A stretch of DNA of 53,965 nucleotides, taken from positions 1-53,965 of the forward strand of contig MSHM01000017.1 of the NCBI GenBank assembly GCA_001941225.1, written 5' to 3'. A program made the translations under genes and the position numbers. Each line of letters begins with the position of its first letter. Position 1 is the stretch's first letter. The DNA is from Oscillospiraceae bacterium Zagget12. Its GTDB lineage: Bacteria; Bacillota; Clostridia; UBA1381. This document shows positions 51,170 to 53,965 of this stretch, in pieces. The notes beneath the pieces are model-generated. The model was given only the letters and a program-made list of their open reading frames with translations. It made no database searches and was not told the DNA's origin.

Positions 51170-52084
51170 ATGTCAGTGGATTTGTTGGTACAGAAGATTA
51201 AGGAAAAAGGCAATCCGTCGGTTGCGGGACTTGACCCGAAACTGGAATATGTGCCGGAGTATATAAAGAAGAAGGCTTACGCCGAATACGGACAAAATCT
51301 TAAGGGCGCGTCGGAGGCGATATGGGAGTACAATAAAGGTCTTATCGATGCCATATATGATGTTGTTCCGGCGGTTAAGCCGCAGTCCGCGTTTTATGAA
51401 ATGTACGGCTTGTGCGGCGAGGAGGTTATGCACAGGACAATTTCTTACGCAAAGGAAAAGGGACTTTACGTTATTCTTGACGTCAAGAGAAACGACATAG
51501 GCACAACTGCACAGGCGTATTCAAAGGCGTATCTCGGAAAAGCAGATGTGGACGGCACCCTTTGCGACGCGTGCGATGTTGACTGCATAACCGTAAATCC
51601 GTTTCCGGGTTCGGACGGCGTAAAGCCGTTCATAGAGGACTGCAAAAAGTATGACAAGGCTATATTCACGCTTGTCAAAATGTCAAATCCGTCCTCCGGT
51701 GAATTGCAGGATTTGCTCTCCGACGGAGAACATATATATGAAAAAATCGCGAAATATGTAAACGAGTGGAATCAAGACACCATAGGCAAAAGCGGTTACG
51801 GCGCGGTAGGCGCGGTAGTGGGCGCCACATATCCCGAGCAGGCGGCGCAGCTGAGAAAGCTTATGCCGAAATCATATTTCCTTGTTCCGGGCTACGGAGC
51901 GCAGGGCGGCGGAGCGCAGGGCGTTGTTCCGTGCTTTAATGATGACGGCTTGGGCGCGATAGTAAACTCCTCGAGAGGTATTATGTGCGCGTATAAGAAA
52001 GGCGATTATAAAGAGGAACAGTTCGCCGAGGCGGCAAGAGCCGAGGCGATAAGAATGAAAGAGGACATAACAAGCGTGTTATAA
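51170..52084 (+). CDS. pyrF: Orotidine 5'-phosphate decarboxylase (long-form PyrF)
   Basis: PyrF decarboxylates OMP to UMP. At 304 residues it belongs to the longer subfamily rather than the 230-240 residue Bacillus type. It has SVAGLDPKLEYVP, VKPQSAFYEMYG, the catalytic ILDVKRNDIGTTA (Lys/Asp tetrad) and PGYGAQGGGAQGV with ...IVNSSRGIM for phosphate binding. AGGAGG precedes ATG 51170. The 43-base gap to pyrK contains a short GC-rich hairpin (CCGCC...GGCGG) but no T tail. Confidence 0.94.
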   Translation: MSVDLLVQKIKEKGNPSVAGLDPKLEYVPEYIKKKAYAEYGQNLKGASEAIWEYNKGLIDAIYDVVPAVKPQSAFYEMYGLCGEEVMHRTISYAKEKGLYVILDVKRNDIGTTAQAYSKAYLGKADVDGTLCDACDVDCITVNPFPGSDGVKPFIEDCKKYDKAIFTLVKMSNPSSGELQDLLSDGEHIYEKIAKYVNEWNQDTIGKSGYGAVGAVVGATYPEQAAQLRKLMPKSYFLVPGYGAQGGGAQGVVPCFNDDGLGAIVNSSRGIMCAYKKGDYKEEQFAEAARAEAIRMKEDITSVL

Positions 52085-52127
52085 TTAAAATTTCTCCGCC
52101 TTTACGGGCGGCGGAACGGAGGTAAAA

Positions 52128-52895
52128 ATGAAAAAGGTTGAAAACTGTAAGCTTATCCGAAAAAAGGAGATAGCGGACGGCATATTTGATTTTGTGATAG
52201 AGAGCGAGGACATAGCGAGGGAAACGCAATGCGGTCAGTTCCTGCATATAAACTGCGGCGAAAGCACGTTTTTGCGCCGCCCGATAAGCATATGCGATGC
52301 CGGCAACGGCGAGGTGCGCTTTATTTTCGAGGTAAAAGGCAAGGGTACAGAGGAGCTTGCCAAAAAAGAAGTCGGAGATTATATAGACGTTATGGGACCC
52401 CTGGGACACGGCTTTGAAATTAAACCGGGCGTTAAAAATCCCGTTATAATAGGCGGCGGAATAGGTGTTTTCCCGCTTTATAAGCTTGCAAAGGAATTAA
52501 AAACCGCCGATGTGTTCCTCGGATTCAGGAGCAAGGACAGAGTTGTTATGGAGGAGGAGTTTGAAAGAACGGCAAAGACCGTTATCGTCGGAACAGACGA
52601 CGGCAGCTACGGATATAACGGATATATCGCGTCGGCTATGGAGCAATATCTGAGCTTTCATAATTGTGATATGATTTATTCCTGCGGACCTATGCCTATG
52701 CTGAAAGCCGTAAAGAAAATCGCGGAGGACAGAGGAATAAAGTGCCAGATTTCCCTTGAACAGCGTATGGGCTGCGGAATAGGCGCGTGCCTTGTATGCA
52801 GCTGCGAAACGAATAAAGAGGGCACCGATAAATACGCTAAGGTATGCACCAACGGACCGGTATTTTATTCTGAGGAGGTGACGCTCAATGATTAA
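52128..52895 (+). CDS. pyrK: Dihydroorotate dehydrogenase electron-transfer subunit
   Basis: PyrK passes electrons from PyrD (class 1B) to NAD+ through FAD and a [2Fe-2S] cluster. The 255-residue protein has the FAD-binding RRPISICDAG, an NAD-binding GGGIGVFPLYKLAKEL, and the cluster cysteines in GCGIGACLVCSCETNKEG plus a fourth Cys at YAKVCTNGP. GGAGG precedes ATG 52128. The stop overlaps the pyrD start by 8 bases, so the complex partners are coupled. Confidence 0.95.
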   Translation: MKKVENCKLIRKKEIADGIFDFVIESEDIARETQCGQFLHINCGESTFLRRPISICDAGNGEVRFIFEVKGKGTEELAKKEVGDYIDVMGPLGHGFEIKPGVKNPVIIGGGIGVFPLYKLAKELKTADVFLGFRSKDRVVMEEEFERTAKTVIVGTDDGSYGYNGYIASAMEQYLSFHNCDMIYSCGPMPMLKAVKKIAEDRGIKCQISLEQRMGCGIGACLVCSCETNKEGTDKYAKVCTNGPVFYSEEVTLND

Positions 52896-53799
52896 TACAA
52901 AGGTTAATTTCTGTGGCGTTGAATTTAAAAATCCGATAGTAACCGCGTCGGGAACCTTCGGGTTCGGTATGGAGTATAACCAATTTGTGCCGCTTGAGGA
53001 GTACGGCGGATTTGGCGCAAAGGGACTCACAAGAAAACCGAGAGAGGGCAATAAACCGCCGAGAATAGCGGAAACTCCGAGCGGAATACTGAACAGCGTC
53101 GGACTGCAAAATCCGGGCGTTGAATATTTTGCTGAGTCAATTATGCCGATACTTGAGGCGTATGACACAAATGTAATCGCGAATATGTCGGGAAACACAA
53201 TAGAGGAATATTGCGAAATGGCTCAGATTCTCTCCGATACGGGCATCGCGATTATAGAAATGAATATTTCCTGCCCAAATGTAAAGCACGGCGGACTGGC
53301 GTTCGGAACAGACCCAAAGGTTGTGGAGGAGCTTACCGCGGCGGTGAAAAAGCACTGCAAAAAGCCGCTTGTCGTAAAGCTTTCGCCGAACGTAACCTCA
53401 ATATCGGAGATAGCCAAGGCGGCGGAAAGCGGCGGAGCGGACGGACTTTCTCTTATAAATACCTTGCTCGGTATGAAGATAGACATTAACACTCGCCGCC
53501 CTATTCTGAAAAACAATACCGGCGGACTTTCGGGACCCGCGGTAAAGCCTGTTGCCGTCAGAATGATACACGAGGTTCACGAGGCTGTAAAGCTGCCGAT
53601 AATAGGTATGGGCGGAGTTATGAGCGGTGAGGACGTAATCGAATTTATGCTTGCTGGAGCGTCGCTGGTGGCACTCGGAACGGGACTTTTCGCAAAACCC
53701 GATTTGATAATTCCGGTAAAACAAGACATTATGAAATATATGGAAAAGCATAACATTGACGATATAAACAGCATAATAGGCGCAGCCGTTATGAATTAG
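52888..53799 (+). CDS. pyrD: Dihydroorotate dehydrogenase, class 1B catalytic subunit
   Basis: PyrD oxidises dihydroorotate to orotate with FMN, passing electrons to PyrK. The 303-residue protein has NPIVTASGTFGFGMEY, IVGLQNP-type GILNSVGLQNPG, MNISCPNVKHGG with the active-site Cys of class 1 enzymes, VVKLSPNVTSI, INTLLGMKIDINTRRP and IIGMGGVMSGEDVIEFMLAGA. Coupled to pyrK. pyrE, which would complete the path to UMP, is not in the remaining 166 bases. Confidence 0.96.
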   Translation: MINTKVNFCGVEFKNPIVTASGTFGFGMEYNQFVPLEEYGGFGAKGLTRKPREGNKPPRIAETPSGILNSVGLQNPGVEYFAESIMPILEAYDTNVIANMSGNTIEEYCEMAQILSDTGIAIIEMNISCPNVKHGGLAFGTDPKVVEELTAAVKKHCKKPLVVKLSPNVTSISEIAKAAESGGADGLSLINTLLGMKIDINTRRPILKNNTGGLSGPAVKPVAVRMIHEVHEAVKLPIIGMGGVMSGEDVIEFMLAGASLVALGTGLFAKPDLIIPVKQDIMKYMEKHNIDDINSIIGAAVMN

Positions 53800-53816
53800 T
53801 TACAGACTAAAGGCTT

Positions 53817-53843
53817 GATGCCGCCGTGAAAAGCGGCGGCATC
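53817..53843 (+). terminator. GC-rich hairpin after pyrD
   Basis: A 10-bp stem, GATGCCGCCG / CGGCGGCATC, without a T run; possibly an RNA-stabilising hairpin or weak pause site. The T-tailed hairpin at 53873 is the likely end of the operon. Confidence 0.55.
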
Positions 53844-53872
53844 GCCGTAATAGGTGTTTTTGTATAGACTTT

Positions 53873-53894
53873 GAGGATTTTATCCTCTTTTTTT
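53873..53894 (+). terminator. Terminator of the pyr operon
   Basis: GAGGAT-TTT-ATCCTC (53873-53887) followed by seven T. Nothing recognisable in the last 71 bases. Confidence 0.8.
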
Positions 53895-53965
53895 GATGTA
53901 TTTGTAAAAAAATAAAAGCTTTTCGGATAAAAAAAGGATTTTTTTGATTGAAAGCCGTATTATAT

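Overview
The window is from a low-to-mid GC, anaerobic, spore-forming member of the Bacillota, most likely an uncultured class Clostridia bacterium. Support for this comes from Spo0A and SpoVAD/SpoVAE (endospore formation), PolC-type replicase, WalR/WalK, a PTS HPr with both His15 and Ser46, an IspH-ribosomal protein S1 fusion, pyruvate:ferredoxin oxidoreductase, class III (anaerobic) ribonucleotide reductase and class 1B PyrD/PyrK. Genes are tightly packed, with many 1-16 base overlaps, and promoters are close to the sigma-A consensus with 17-base spacers. Species cannot be assigned from the sequence alone.

Layout. 1-1136: 3' part of recA, then a separately promoted HPr gene. 1162-10842: one long collinear operon, uvrC - pgeF - peptide-binding lipoprotein - BaiN-like flavoprotein - HutP-family regulator - aroH-type chorismate mutase - cmk - plsC - ispH/rpsA fusion, closed by a terminator. 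10871-15944: murD, three consecutive M42 aminopeptidase genes (the middle one lacking catalytic residues) and a zinc-dependent phospholipase C-like gene. 15931-20472, minus strand: an RnfC-like protein without Fe-S domain, a 315-base palindromic repeat block, spo0A, and a Zn/Cd P-type ATPase under a consensus promoter covered by an ArsR/SmtB-type operator. 20579-23890: spoVAD-spoVAE, then aroE-aroK-Rrf2 regulator. 23898-27128: tRNA-Leu, divergent pdxR / pdxST, tRNA-Gly. 27233-35186: purL and polC. 35209-39290, minus: PFOR and a small unknown gene, followed by an array of hairpins. 39675-42906: nrdD-nrdG-dut. 42920-45447: tetR-like gene divergent from glgB, bracketed by two copies of one hairpin. 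45467-48165, minus: walK-walR. 48291-53894: pyrimidine operon pyrR (frameshifted)-pyrB-pyrC-pyrF-pyrK-pyrD.

Functional themes are nucleotide supply (purL, nrdDG, dut, pyr operon, cmk), aromatic and isoprenoid precursors (aroH, aroE, aroK, ispH), vitamin B6 synthesis with its regulator, anaerobic energy metabolism and sporulation. Most of the window is core genome. No phage, transposase, CRISPR array or defence system was seen.

The most interesting points are: the M42 triplet with a dead middle member; an AroH lacking the catalytic Glu; a MocR/PdxR regulator whose PLP-binding Lys is Arg; a pyrR broken at an A6 run, with no recognisable PyrR attenuator in its leader; two modular palindrome arrays; a tetR/glgB bidirectional promoter sharing one -10 element; and a symmetric hairpin/operator in front of nrdD. 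All are read by eye; no database search was run.
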